Source of the DNA: Acidobacteriota bacterium
GTDB lineage: Bacteria > Acidobacteriota > Holophagae > Acanthopleuribacterales > Acanthopleuribacteraceae
DNA length: 43,823 bases
Direction: 5' to 3'
NCBI GenBank assembly: GCA_002747255.1
Contig: PDUC01000054.1
Coordinates: 1 to 43,823 of the forward strand
The first letter of the stretch is position 1, and every line of letters begins with the position of its first letter. Below the pieces are notes generated by a model that was given only the letters and a program-made list of their open reading frames with translations, was not told the DNA's origin and ran no database searches. The position numbers and the translations under genes were made by a program. Positions 1-8,900 of the stretch are shown in pieces.

Positions 1-74
1 CCACCTGGATACCCTGGTTAAGGGCATGGATTAACTTTGAAATGGCTTCTTTTTCATAGTATAAAAGGGCTATG

Positions 75-97
75 CCGATTTACGTAATGAAAATCGG
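75..97. other. Small hairpin just before the repeat array
   Basis: CCGATTT (75-81) and AAATCGG (91-97) form a perfect 7-base stem around a 9-base loop, directly upstream of the first repeat copy. It may be a transcription end for something outside the window, but no T-run follows. Bases 1-74 hold nothing else I can name. Confidence 0.35.
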
Positions 98-106
98 TGT
101 ATATGA

Positions 107-1361
107 ATATCTGTGTTGATCTGTGTTCATCTGTGGTTCTTTTTTTTAACCACAGATGGACGCAGATGCACACGGATGATTCTTAACCACGAATGAACAC
201 GAATAGACTCGAATGGTTTTCAGGGTACCAGCTTTAAATCCGGAACTCCCAAACAAAAGGTTTTTATGGTGGAATAATTCCCTGAAACTCAGATACACAA
301 CCTATGGTTTTGTGAGCGGTTTTCCTATATGAATATCTGTGTTGATCTGTGTTCATCTGTGGTTCCATTTTTTTTAACCACAGATGGACACAGATGCACA
401 CGGATGATTTTTAACCACGAATGAACACGAATAGACTCGAATGATTTCAGGATATCAGCTTTAAATCCGGGATCCCCAAACAAAGGGTTTTTAATGGTGG
501 AATAATACCCTGAAACTCAAATACTCAACCAATGATTTTGTGCGCGGTTTTCCTATAGAAGCATCTGTGTTTATCTGTGTTCATCTGTGGTTCTTTTTTT
601 TAAACCACAGATGGACACAGATGCACGCGGATGATTCTTAACCACGAATGGACACGAATGGACTCGAATGATTTCAGGGTATCAGCTTTAAAGCCGGGAT
701 CCCCAGACAAGGATTTTTTAATGGTGGAATAATGCCCTGAAACTCAAATACTCAACCTATGGTTTTGTGCGCGGTTTTCCTATAGAAACATCTGTGTTGA
801 TCTGTGTTCATCTGTGGTTCTTTTTTTAAACCACAGATGGACACAGATGCACACGGATGATTCTTAACCACGAATGGATACGAATGTTTTTCAGGGTATC
901 AGCTTTAAATCCGGGATCCCCAAACATAGGGTTTTTAATGAATGAATCACGTCCTGAACCTCAAATACACTGCCGACGGTTTTGTGAGTGGCTTCCTTAT
1001 ATACATATCTGTGTTTATCTGTGTTCATCTGTGGTTCTTTTTTTTAAACCACAGATGGACACGGATGCACACGGATGATTTTTAACCACGAATGAACACG
1101 AATGGACACGAATGTTATTTCAGGATATCAGCTTTAAAGCCGGGATCCCCAGATAATGGTTTTTTAATGGTGGAATAATGCCCTGAAACTCAAATACTCA
1201 ACCAATGATTTTGTGCGCGGTTTTCCTATATGAACATCTGTGTTGATCTGTGTTCATCTGTGGTTCCATTTTTTTTAACCACAGATGCACACAGATAATT
1301 TGTAATCACGAATGAACACGAATGATTTCAGGGTATTAGCTTTAAATCCGGGACACCCAAA
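107..1361. repeat. Tandem array of six ~217-229 bp hairpin-rich intergenic repeats
   Basis: Six copies of one unit begin at about 109, 335, 563, 790, 1007 and 1236. Each opens with two or three ATCTGTGTT-type words, the last as ATCTGTGGTT, then a run of 7-9 T, then the near-exact reverse complement AACCACAGAT followed by GGACACAGAT. The 20-base arms pair at about 19 of 20 positions and outer pairing extends to about 30. A degenerate direct copy (AACCACGAATGAACACGAAT) follows. A second inverted repeat, TTTCAGGG ... CCCTGAAA, closes around a spacer of roughly 60-70 bases in most units. The last copy is shortened after the first hairpin. No protein is supported here: open frames inside are by-products of the repeat. 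The array ends about 60 bases beyond the trpS stop. This unit style is known to me as an intergenic repeat in several environmental bacteria; its function is unknown. Confidence 0.9.
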
Positions 1362-1421
1362 CCCTCAACAAGCTGCAGGAAGTGAACGGCAAATCAATTT
1401 GACTGCTGGTATATTGAATCG

Positions 1422-2402
1422 TTAGCTGGTTACCAGGCCGGTGGCTTCGCGCACTCGTCTCATGGTTTCACTTGCTACCGCTCTGGCTTTCCGACCGCAG
1501 GTTCTTAGAACATCCATTACTTCATCTTCGTGTTTCTTGAGATATTCGTATTTTTCCCTGTGTGGCCCGATGATATCGTTAATTTTGCCCAGTAATTCGA
1601 GTTTCGCGTGTCCGTAACCGTAACCGCCGGCCCGGTATTTCTCTGCCATGGCTTGAATTTCTTCTCGGCTGCCGAAAAACTTGAACAGCTTGAAAACGTG
1701 GCACGATTCAGGATCCTTGGGCTCATCCAGACCTTTACTGTCGGTTACAATGGCCATGATCTGCTTTTTGAGAGCTTTCTTGGAGGCAAACAGCTCAATG
1801 GTGTTCTGGTAGGACTTACTCATTTTCTGGCCATCGATACCCGGAATAACCGCAACTTCTTTCTTGATAGCGGGCTCCGGTACGACCAAGGTATCGCCAA
1901 AAACATGATTGAATTTAATAGCTAAATCCCTCGTCACTTCTACATGCTGTTTCTGATCGGCTCCCACCGGAACAATATGCGAATCGTAGATAATAATATC
2001 GGCGGCCATTAAAACCGGGTAGGCAAACAAACCATGGTTGGGCGTCAAACCCCTGGCCACTTTATCCTTGTAACTGTGACAGCGTTGCAGTAAGCCCATG
2101 CTCGCCAGTGTGCTCAACACCCAGCTTAACTCACAAACCTCAGGCACATCCGACTGCAGAAAAAGCAACGACTTTTCTGGATCCAGGCCCAATGCCAGAT
2201 AGGTTCTGGCCACATCCAGGGTGTGTTCTTTCAAGACATCCCTGTCCTGAATGGAAGTGAGTGAATGATAGTTGGCAATAAAGTAGAAACGATCGGCCTT
2301 TTGCTGATCCTGCGCATCTAAATGCTGCTTGATGGCTCCAAGATAGTTTCCTATGTGTAATTTTCCCGATGGCTGAATGCCTGATAAGATTCTTTTCTTC
2401 AT
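1422..2402 (-). CDS. trpS: Tryptophan--tRNA ligase
   Basis: Cytoplasmic class I aminoacyl-tRNA synthetase that activates tryptophan with ATP and charges tRNA-Trp. The 326-residue length is normal for a bacterial TrpRS. The N-terminus is canonical (SGIQPSGKLHIGNYLGA, residues 7-23) and carries the HIGH-type motif as HIGN (16-19). The second class I signature KMSKS is intact at 193-197, preceded by GIDGQ. The tryptophan-pocket region around YPVLMAADIIIYD (128-140) is also typical. The start at 2402 is fixed by this conserved N-terminus, although no Shine-Dalgarno sequence precedes it. A good promoter lies so close that the message may be nearly leaderless. The gene diverges from the etf fusion and its 3' end abuts the repeat array; I saw no intrinsic terminator other than the repeat hairpins. 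Confidence 0.98.
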   Translation of the reverse strand: MKKRILSGIQPSGKLHIGNYLGAIKQHLDAQDQQKADRFYFIANYHSLTSIQDRDVLKEHTLDVARTYLALGLDPEKSLLFLQSDVPEVCELSWVLSTLASMGLLQRCHSYKDKVARGLTPNHGLFAYPVLMAADIIIYDSHIVPVGADQKQHVEVTRDLAIKFNHVFGDTLVVPEPAIKKEVAVIPGIDGQKMSKSYQNTIELFASKKALKKQIMAIVTDSKGLDEPKDPESCHVFKLFKFFGSREEIQAMAEKYRAGGYGYGHAKLELLGKINDIIGPHREKYEYLKKHEDEVMDVLRTCGRKARAVASETMRRVREATGLVTS

Positions 2403-2411
2403 AACGGGCGG

Positions 2412-2440
2412 ATTGTATCAGGATCGGTCTTCAATTTCAA
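2412..2440 (-). promoter_or_regulatory. Probable trpS promoter (-35 TTGAAA, -10 TACAAT)
   Basis: On the minus strand TTGAAA (2440-2435) and TACAAT (2417-2412) are separated by exactly 17 bases. Each matches the sigma-70 consensus at five of six positions. Transcription would start around 2405, only a few bases before the ATG at 2402. Confidence 0.6.
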
Positions 2441-2470
2441 TCAACGAAGCCAATCCATTCAACTATTTTA

Positions 2471-2496
2471 AAAAAATGAATACCTGTTCATTTTTT
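2471..2496. promoter_or_regulatory. Inverted repeat, candidate operator for the etf promoter
   Basis: AAAAAATGAA (2471-2480) and TTCATTTTTT (2487-2496) are perfect 10-base arms around TACCTG. The core TGAA-N6-TTCA resembles operators of TetR-type fatty-acid regulators, which often control electron-transfer-flavoprotein and acyl-CoA dehydrogenase genes. It lies in a divergent promoter region, so it is not a terminator. It overlaps or touches a -35-like TTGCTA (2499-2504). Confidence 0.5.
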
Positions 2497-2498
2497 TC

Positions 2499-2527
2499 TT
2501 GCTAAAACAATGCTGCATTGCGACAAT
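2499..2527 (+). promoter_or_regulatory. Possible promoter of the etfB-etfA fusion
   Basis: TTGCTA (2499-2504), a 17-base spacer and GACAAT (2522-2527) each match the sigma-70 consensus at four of six positions. They sit directly downstream of the inverted repeat and about 90 bases before the start codon. Confidence 0.35.
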
Positions 2528-2616
2528 AGACTGGAAAACTGGCAAAGCACTTAAAAAAGGACACGATCTTCAGTAAATGTGCATGCCGGAAAAAAAGAAA
2601 ATCGGAGGAAGTCACG

Positions 2617-4491
2617 ATGAGTCAACTGAGAATTGCCTGTTTACTAGCACCTATGGTGGATACAGAAGGTCCCATGGATGTTGTTGACGGCAAGGTATTA
2701 AACGGTCCCAAGAAAATAATGGGTAAGTACGGGGAAGTCGGTCTTGAAGCTGCCATTACATTTGCGGAGGAGAACAAGAACTGTGTGCATCTGGATCTTT
2801 TGAGCATTGGCACCAGTAAAGAGCTAAAAGCTCTGCAACAAAACGCCATTGCGATGATTCAACCGGCCAAACTTCCGGGCACACTGGCTGTTCACGCCCT
2901 GGAACTGGATAATTTGAGTTCGCTGGATGCCTTTGCTGTCGGCGACTTGCTCTTTGGCATGATCGATCGTCTGGAGAAAAGGCCAGACCTGCTATTCATC
3001 GGAAAAGACTCCAATGATTACTGTCATGGCATTGTAGGCACTTACCTGGCCGCAAAACTCCAAATCCCATATTTCACAGGAGCGTCCGTCGTTGCTCTGG
3101 ACGAGGGTTTCCAGAGTGTTACAACCACTTTTAATGAAAGTGAAGGCAAAACTGTCAAGAAACTCACGCTTCCGGTGGCACTGGGTACGACAGACTCCCT
3201 CAATGGCAAGGACTCAGCCCGTTTCACCTCTCTCAAAGGTGTTATGATGGCTAAAAAGTTCAAGAGAAACATTCTCAGCCCTTCCGATCTCGGCACAGAA
3301 GCAACCAACCGAACAGAAGTTCTGTCTGCAGAAGAAGTCAAGAAAGACAGGAAAAACCAGCGTATCAGCGATGGTGAAGGTGCGGAAAAAGTAAGTGCAG
3401 CCATGAATATACTGGTCAATGTGGACAAAGCACTGGAGCGCGGTGACAGTGCGGGCACCGACGCATCGGTTGACAAGCAAGTTGATTGGAGTGGCGCAGA
3501 CAGCGTTGACTTCTCCGGTTCCATTGTATTGCTTGCCGATCACGATGGTCATAAAGTACGCCTCTCAACATCACAAGCATTGACCCCGGTCAAGAAGTTA
3601 TCGGCAGAAACCGGCAAGAAAGTGACACTGGTGGTCTGTGCCGAAAACCTGGCTTCCCTGGGTGCCAGTCTATCTGCCGTTGATGTGGATCGCGTTGTCG
3701 GCTTAGAGTCATCCGCATTCAAGCACGCGACAGGTATGGCTGTGGGCAGTGCCCTCCTCAAGCTTTTTGACCAGAGCAAGCCGGACTTCTTTTTCACCGT
3801 AGCCAACGATCTAGGCCATGACACCGCCGCCTTCCTGGCCTCCAGGTTGGGAAGTTCGTTCCTGCCAGGCTTGAGTTCAGTTGAGCTGGATGAAGGCAAG
3901 ATTAAAGGTGTCCGCATCGTGGCCAACGCGCGATATACAACTACCGAGAAAGCGCTGGTGGATGGAACCACTCAAGTTGCCAGCTTTAGGCCAACGGCAT
4001 TTGATCCTGCGGCGGAAGGCCAAGCCTCTGAGTTTATAAAAGTCAACTCTGTAGAAATTGCCGACACGAAATCCGCCTTGCTGGAGTTTTTAGCTGGTGT
4101 TGAAAGCTCCGGTATCCCATTGGCAGAAGCCAAGACCATCATTTCAGGTGGCCGCGGCATGAAGGCAAAGGAAAACTTCGCTCACTTAGAAGAATTGGCA
4201 TCCCTGCTGGGTGGTGCTGTGGGCGGTTCACGCGCCGTCACCGATTTAGAGTGGATTCCACACAACCTGCAAATCGGGCAGACAGGTGAAACCGTTGCTC
4301 CTGATATCTACATCGCCATCGGAATTTCGGGTGCAATTCAGCACTTGACGGGAATGAACGATTCCAAGTACATTGTGGCCATTAACTCAGATGAAGAAGC
4401 GCCCATTCACCAGCATGCTGACCTCAGCATTATCGACAAATGGGAAAATGTGCTTCCTTCCTTCATTGAGGCTGTCAAGGAAACACTGTAA
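2617..4491 (+). CDS. Electron transfer flavoprotein, EtfB and EtfA fused in one chain
   Basis: ETF accepts electrons from acyl-CoA and other dehydrogenases and passes them to ETF:quinone oxidoreductase or a similar acceptor. It is normally a dimer of EtfB (~260 aa) and EtfA (~320 aa). Here one 624-residue frame carries both. Residues 1 to about 225 are EtfB-like, including the nucleotide-binding stretch DLLFIGKDSNDYCHGIVG (124-141). Residues 226-297 form a polar linker. Residues 298-624 are EtfA, with SGGRGM (510-515), GGSRAVTDLEWIP (536-548), LQIGQTGETVAPDIYIAIG (551-569), the FAD signature SGAIQHLTGM (571-580) and VAIN (587-590). The order matches the usual etfB-etfA operon. A strong GGAGGAAG ribosome-binding site precedes the ATG. 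An inverted repeat upstream may be its operator, and a terminator follows. No dehydrogenase partner is in the window. Confidence 0.93.
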   Translation: MSQLRIACLLAPMVDTEGPMDVVDGKVLNGPKKIMGKYGEVGLEAAITFAEENKNCVHLDLLSIGTSKELKALQQNAIAMIQPAKLPGTLAVHALELDNLSSLDAFAVGDLLFGMIDRLEKRPDLLFIGKDSNDYCHGIVGTYLAAKLQIPYFTGASVVALDEGFQSVTTTFNESEGKTVKKLTLPVALGTTDSLNGKDSARFTSLKGVMMAKKFKRNILSPSDLGTEATNRTEVLSAEEVKKDRKNQRISDGEGAEKVSAAMNILVNVDKALERGDSAGTDASVDKQVDWSGADSVDFSGSIVLLADHDGHKVRLSTSQALTPVKKLSAETGKKVTLVVCAENLASLGASLSAVDVDRVVGLESSAFKHATGMAVGSALLKLFDQSKPDFFFTVANDLGHDTAAFLASRLGSSFLPGLSSVELDEGKIKGVRIVANARYTTTEKALVDGTTQVASFRPTAFDPAAEGQASEFIKVNSVEIADTKSALLEFLAGVESSGIPLAEAKTIISGGRGMKAKENFAHLEELASLLGGAVGGSRAVTDLEWIPHNLQIGQTGETVAPDIYIAIGISGAIQHLTGMNDSKYIVAINSDEEAPIHQHADLSIIDKWENVLPSFIEAVKETL

Positions 4492-4509
4492 TTAGAGACG
4501 AGTTCAGTA

Positions 4510-4544
4510 CGAGTTCAGTGCCCGTACAGCACTGAACTCGTTTT
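4510..4544 (+). terminator. Rho-independent terminator after the etf fusion
   Basis: A perfect 12-base stem, CGAGTTCAGTGC (4510-4521) with GCACTGAACTCG (4529-4540), has a 7-base loop and is followed by TTTT. It starts 19 bases after the stop codon. Confidence 0.85.
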
Positions 4545-4634
4545 CCAGGAAGCGGTTTGTAAACAGTTAAACAGCCTAAAGTCTCACGAAAACACCCGTA
4601 AAAGAGTCAGAGTAGCTATTCAACAGGAGAAACA

Positions 4635-5072
4635 ATGAAGAACTCTTACATCATAGTTATCAGCTTCCTTCTGATCTCTTTCGCATGCAATCAAAAGAAA
4701 ACAGTTGAAGAAATATACAAAGACCAAAAGGTGATCATTGATTTATCGGCGAGTCCCACCTTGGGAGCTGCCCCTCTTGACGTTGACTTCTCTGCTTATT
4801 TAGAAACAAAAACCACCGCTATAGAACGCAAAATACACCATGTGAAATGGAAAATTTTAGGCCCCGGAGGATTTAAAAGAGAAATCATACAAGAATCAAG
4901 GAATTACCAGCAGAATGAGTCTGACAAGGAGTGTTTCTTCCATCTCAGTTATAGCTTCGGTACTGCCGGAAAGTACCGAGTCCGCCTTATTTTAAATGAA
5001 GGCGAATATATTTCCAAAACCATCACCATCACGGCCAAAGAATTAGGTGCTCCCAATTACAGACGCTATTAA
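4635..5072 (+). CDS. Putative lipoprotein with a PKD-like beta domain
   Basis: A 145-residue exported protein of unknown role. The N-terminus has one Lys, a hydrophobic stretch (residues 5-14) and a lipobox-like LLISFAC with Cys18. The -3 Ser and -2 Phe are less common, so lipidation is likely rather than certain. The mature part resembles a single PKD/Ig-like fold: an entry strand ASPTLGAAPLDVDFSA near 39-54 and a closing YSFGTAGKYRVRLIL near 106-120, which follows the PKD pattern of a tyrosine-containing strand, Gly, then alternating hydrophobics. Start choice is supported by AGGAGA (4625-4630) four bases upstream. It stands alone after the etf terminator and converges with the TPR operon. 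Lnt, encoded at 16642-18129, would be needed for full triacylation. Confidence 0.75.
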   Translation: MKNSYIIVISFLLISFACNQKKTVEEIYKDQKVIIDLSASPTLGAAPLDVDFSAYLETKTTAIERKIHHVKWKILGPGGFKREIIQESRNYQQNESDKECFFHLSYSFGTAGKYRVRLILNEGEYISKTITITAKELGAPNYRRY

Positions 5073-5168
5073 AAGTGCGCCTTAAACGATTAGTCCCACA
5101 AAGCCCTCTGGTAAGGTGTTCTTGTGCTTTGCAACTTGGACAAGCAGGCTATTATAACCCTTTTGGGT

Positions 5169-5375
5169 TTAAACATTTGATTTTTTCAAAAGCTCATCAA
5201 CCCGTGTTGATGCCTCTGTATTGTCGAGAGGCAACTCCTCTTCCGCGGCCTCTCTCCTAAGTCTTATATAGCTCATAAGCCTATTAATACGCTTTTCGTT
5301 TACAGGTAAACCTGCCGAGTTGTAATGTTCTACCCATTTTTCTATGGTAGGCTGATGGATTTTATTGTTTTTCAT
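5169..5375 (-). CDS. Small hypothetical protein, last gene of the TPR operon
   Basis: A 68-residue soluble, charged and probably helical protein with no signal peptide or recognised domain. What makes it credible is context: its ATG (5375-5373) overlaps the TGA of the upstream coiled-coil/TPR gene in an ATGA junction, the usual arrangement for translational coupling. The sequence is rich in Arg, Glu and Leu (for example IRLRREAAEEELPLDN near 37-52) and ends in a lysine-rich tail. It might be an interaction partner of the two upstream helical-repeat proteins. A short hairpin with the 5-base arms AACCC/GGGTT (5156-5169) overlaps its stop codon. Confidence 0.65.
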   Translation of the reverse strand: MKNNKIHQPTIEKWVEHYNSAGLPVNEKRINRLMSYIRLRREAAEEELPLDNTEASTRVDELLKKSNV

Positions 5376-5977
5376 TGGTAGTACTGCCTGAGTTGTTGTG
5401 CAGCTTCTTTATGTTCGGGGTTAATATTCAATAATAATCTGAACATGTGAACTGCTTTTTCAAGTTGCCCGCATGCGACATAAGCTTTCCCAAGATTATA
5501 CAACACGCTCTGATGTTGAGGATCGCGGAAATGGGCCTTTTCAAAGAGAGCGACTGCTTCCATAGGATCGGATTGTAAAATTGCTAAAACGCCTTTGTTG
5601 TTGAGGTACTCAACTCTTTGTCCATCAATTTCTATGGCCTTTTGAAAGCACTCTAGGGCTTTATCTTTCTGATCCAACGCGGTATATACAACACCCATAT
5701 TAGAAAGGATATCTGCCGATTCAGGCTCTTTAACTAAAGCCGATTTAAATATCTCCAAGGCTTGATTCCATTCATTGAGATAGTAAAGCTGGACGCCATA
5801 GTCATTCAATTCACTTGCCTCTGAGGAAAACTGAACGCCCTTTTTGGTTTCGAGTAACATGAGTCTCTGATCCATTTTACTCAACAACCCGAGAACGTCA
5901 TTCTTAAAGTCTATTGGTAGCGAAGATAGTTTTTCTTCCACTTTTTCCAATCTTGCCATGAGTTCCTTATCTGCCAT
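5372..5977 (-). CDS. Coiled-coil and tetratricopeptide (TPR) repeat protein
   Basis: A cytoplasmic protein of about 201 residues, probably a scaffold. The first ~45 residues form a heptad-like helix (KELMARLEKVEEKLSSLP). Four consecutive TPRs follow from about residue 54, each with the pattern G-x-x-Y/L ... A-L/V ... F-x-x-A ... P. Clear examples are SNMGVVYTALDQKDKALECF and YNLGKAYVACGQLEKAVHMF. A TTG nine bases further upstream (5986) is in frame, but its AGGAG is only two bases away. The ATG at 5977 has that AGGAG at an 11-base distance and begins MADKELMARL, so I prefer it. It lies 14 bases after the 1203-residue gene and overlaps the 68-aa gene by ATGA, so all three should be co-expressed. 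Confidence 0.85.
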   Translation of the reverse strand: MADKELMARLEKVEEKLSSLPIDFKNDVLGLLSKMDQRLMLLETKKGVQFSSEASELNDYGVQLYYLNEWNQALEIFKSALVKEPESADILSNMGVVYTALDQKDKALECFQKAIEIDGQRVEYLNNKGVLAILQSDPMEAVALFEKAHFRDPQHQSVLYNLGKAYVACGQLEKAVHMFRLLLNINPEHKEAAQQLRQYYQ

Positions 5978-5991
5978 ATTCTTCAAAGCTC

Positions 5992-8900
5992 CTATTGAGA
6001 TAACTTATTTGATAGATGAGAGAGGTGAGAAACAGCCAGTTTATGCTGCCTCTGCATGGCCCAAATGTATTTTCTCAGTACAATATCTGTTACGCTGGAA
6101 TCTTCTATCAACAGGGCTTGTTCCCATAGACCTGCTTCCATGAAGAACATCTTCTTGATTTCTGGCGGACAGGGCTCTCTCAAAAGACTGAATGCAGCTT
6201 GATTAATCTTTCCTTTTTTCCGTAGATAGTATGCACGTAGTAAATTGACTTGCTGCTGATTGAAATGCTGTTTGGCATCATCGAGTAGCTTTCTGTATTC
6301 TAACAGTCGTTCCTGATCCAGCAGCCAGAAAAAGATATTTTCATCTGCTTCATATTTACCAGCGTCCATCATTTCAAACTGAAACTGTCGTACTCGATGG
6401 TAAACCGCGTTTAATTGTGCTAAAACCTGATCCTTGTTTTTGGCATGGTCTTTGACCAGCACGCTGAAAGAGGGATCCACTCCCATTTCTTTCAGGATCG
6501 CAAAGGCCTCAATCCGGAAGGAAAACTTATCAGAGAGAAGTAAATGCTCAAATAAGGGACGTGCTTCAGAGAAAAGACCGTGTTTCCAGCAGCTGAAGGC
6601 AACAACTCTTTTCAAATCAATATTTTTTGGAAATCTATGAATAAGCATTAATCCCATTTCAAGGAGTTCAGCGTGTTTCTCGGTGGCGTACACATTATCC
6701 ATAACAAGAAAAACGAGTTTTATGCAATCTTCAAAGCGCTGTTCATTAAAAAGCATTTTCGCTCTTAAAGCCAAAGAACGAGATCGGAGTGAAGGATTTT
6801 TACTGGCAATGACAAGCCATTCAAGCCGTTCCTGCAACATTTCACTACCCAGTAAACCCTGCTCCTCGATTTCGCAAACCCTTTTATAATCATGCCATTC
6901 GGCATTTAATTTCAGGAAATCGAACAACACTTTTTTATCGACATCACCCGTTTTCATGACCTTATAAACGCCATCAAGGAACGAGGCAGCCGCTTTATGG
7001 TCCCATTTAGCAAACTCACGCAAAAGGTCAACAGCTTCGCTGAACAGTTTTTGGTCTAAGGCTATTCTTATTAAAAGACCAAAAATAAGTTCTGGTTCGC
7101 TCTCGGCAATGCGTTTCTTAAGGAACTTTTTCATGTAGATATAGACGTCCTCAAGTGTGTGTGGAAGATCCTGAATGAGATTCCTGAAAATATTGATCGC
7201 TTTGCCAGTTTGTTTTTGAAAGAGATAATAACGCCCCATCAGAAAACGAGCTGTTGGGTCATTTGGCTGTCTTAATTTGAATATCTGGACAATACGAGGT
7301 AAATAATCACCATATTCCTGGACTCGGGGATCAAAGGACTTTAACATTTCGCGTGCCTTGGTAAAATCCTCGTTCTCCGCTACCCAGAGTACCATTTGAG
7401 CTTTAGATGCCGGGCTCACATGTTCTTTTGAAAATTCCTCTTGAAAAGCAATTATTTTATTGAGATCACCGGGTCTGAACTCGTACCATAACTCAAGAAA
7501 TTCCTGGGCTCCCTTTTCATCGCCATTCTGCTGAATCAAAGAAAGAACATTGGGAATCATATTAGAATGACCTCTGAAAATATGTTCCTTAAAGAAAGGC
7601 AGGTTCTTTTTATACCATTTTTTTTCAAGAGACCCGTAACAGAAGTGTTCAATGGCATCGCGAACATTTCCGATTGCCTGATAAGACCATCCTATGTATT
7701 GATGAATGGTGGAAATATGAGCTCTAAAACGAATGTCTAATAACACAGGTTTAGCAAACTGAAGCAGTTCCTCATATCGATCATTTCGCAACAAGATACT
7801 TAATTTGGTTTCAATCAAATCTTTTAAAAATGGGTCATCAACCTTCAGTGAGTCAATAAACTTGAGAACATCATCTACGGCATCTTCAAATTGTTGCGCC
7901 ATACGCTGTAATAACTGCAAGCCTATGACGATCTCACCTTTCTTAAACAGGTCTTCTGCTTTGTGTAACATTGAAAAAAACTCAGTGCGTTCTGCGTTCT
8001 GAGAAATGGTCGATGCACGCTCCAATTGAGATTCGATGAGTTTCCAGGCGTTTCTACAAGCCAGTTTTTCAATATTTCTATTAATTGCGGTTATAACAGG
8101 TATAACGGAATCTTTTAGTTGCTCCATATGCTTTTCAATTAGAGGAATCGTTTCATAAGCAACCTCCGGATGAGTTTCAATGAATCGAATGGCGTAATTG
8201 AGTGCATTGTGATGATCTGATTGTTTAAAGTGATGCTGGATAAGAAACATGAACCAGAAAGGAGATAGCCCCACCCCGGGAAGTCTTTCAAGAATGCAAT
8301 TGGCAAGCCATTCGGATCCTTTGTTGTTTAAATAGGCGTTTATACCAAATAGGGGTATTTTATCTGATTCAGAAGAATAAAAGTCAAATAGTGTTTCAAC
8401 AAGTTCTCTCTCAAGATGAGAAGAAGCAAGGTTTTCAAGTTTTGCTTGAATGATTCTATTGTATTCGGGTACATCCTTTACCATAGAGAAATGCTTGAGC
8501 GCTTGTGCAACCAAGCCCTTGTTCAGTTGAAAATCACCTACCTTAAGATGGAGATGTGGCATGATGGGATAGCGATCCAATAAATGTTCCATCATAGCGA
8601 TAATTTCTGAATCTTTTTCTTCACGGTACATGGTTTCCAGAAGATGAGCACTGCTCTCCCAATCCTGGTTGCTAAAAAACGCTTCTACGACATGTAGCAA
8701 AAGCTCTCTTCTTTCTGGACGCTCTTTGACGCCAATTGAAATTGCCTTTTGGATATTAAAAAGCTGTTCACTGTTCAGTGAAGACCACTCTCCTTGCAGT
8801 GTTTTTAAATAGCTGGTGTCTTCTGCCAAGAGTGCGAGGTTGGTTTTGAGTATAGTAAATTCTGAAAGATACTCGGCCGGTAACGGGAACGAATGAAATT

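Noticed and set aside
1-74. Possible start of a minus-strand gene leaving the window (ATG at 27)
   Set aside because: No ribosome-binding site and only nine codons visible; not enough to support a gene.
857-1078. Open frame of 73 codons inside the repeat array
   Set aside because: It consists of repeat units, has no ribosome-binding site and its frame is not kept in the other copies.
107-1361. CRISPR array
   Set aside because: The repeat period is over 200 bases, the so-called spacers are themselves conserved between units, and no cas genes are present.
2471-2496. Terminator interpretation of the TGAA/TTCA inverted repeat
   Set aside because: Both flanking genes start here and point away, so no transcript is expected to end at this place; an operator fits better.
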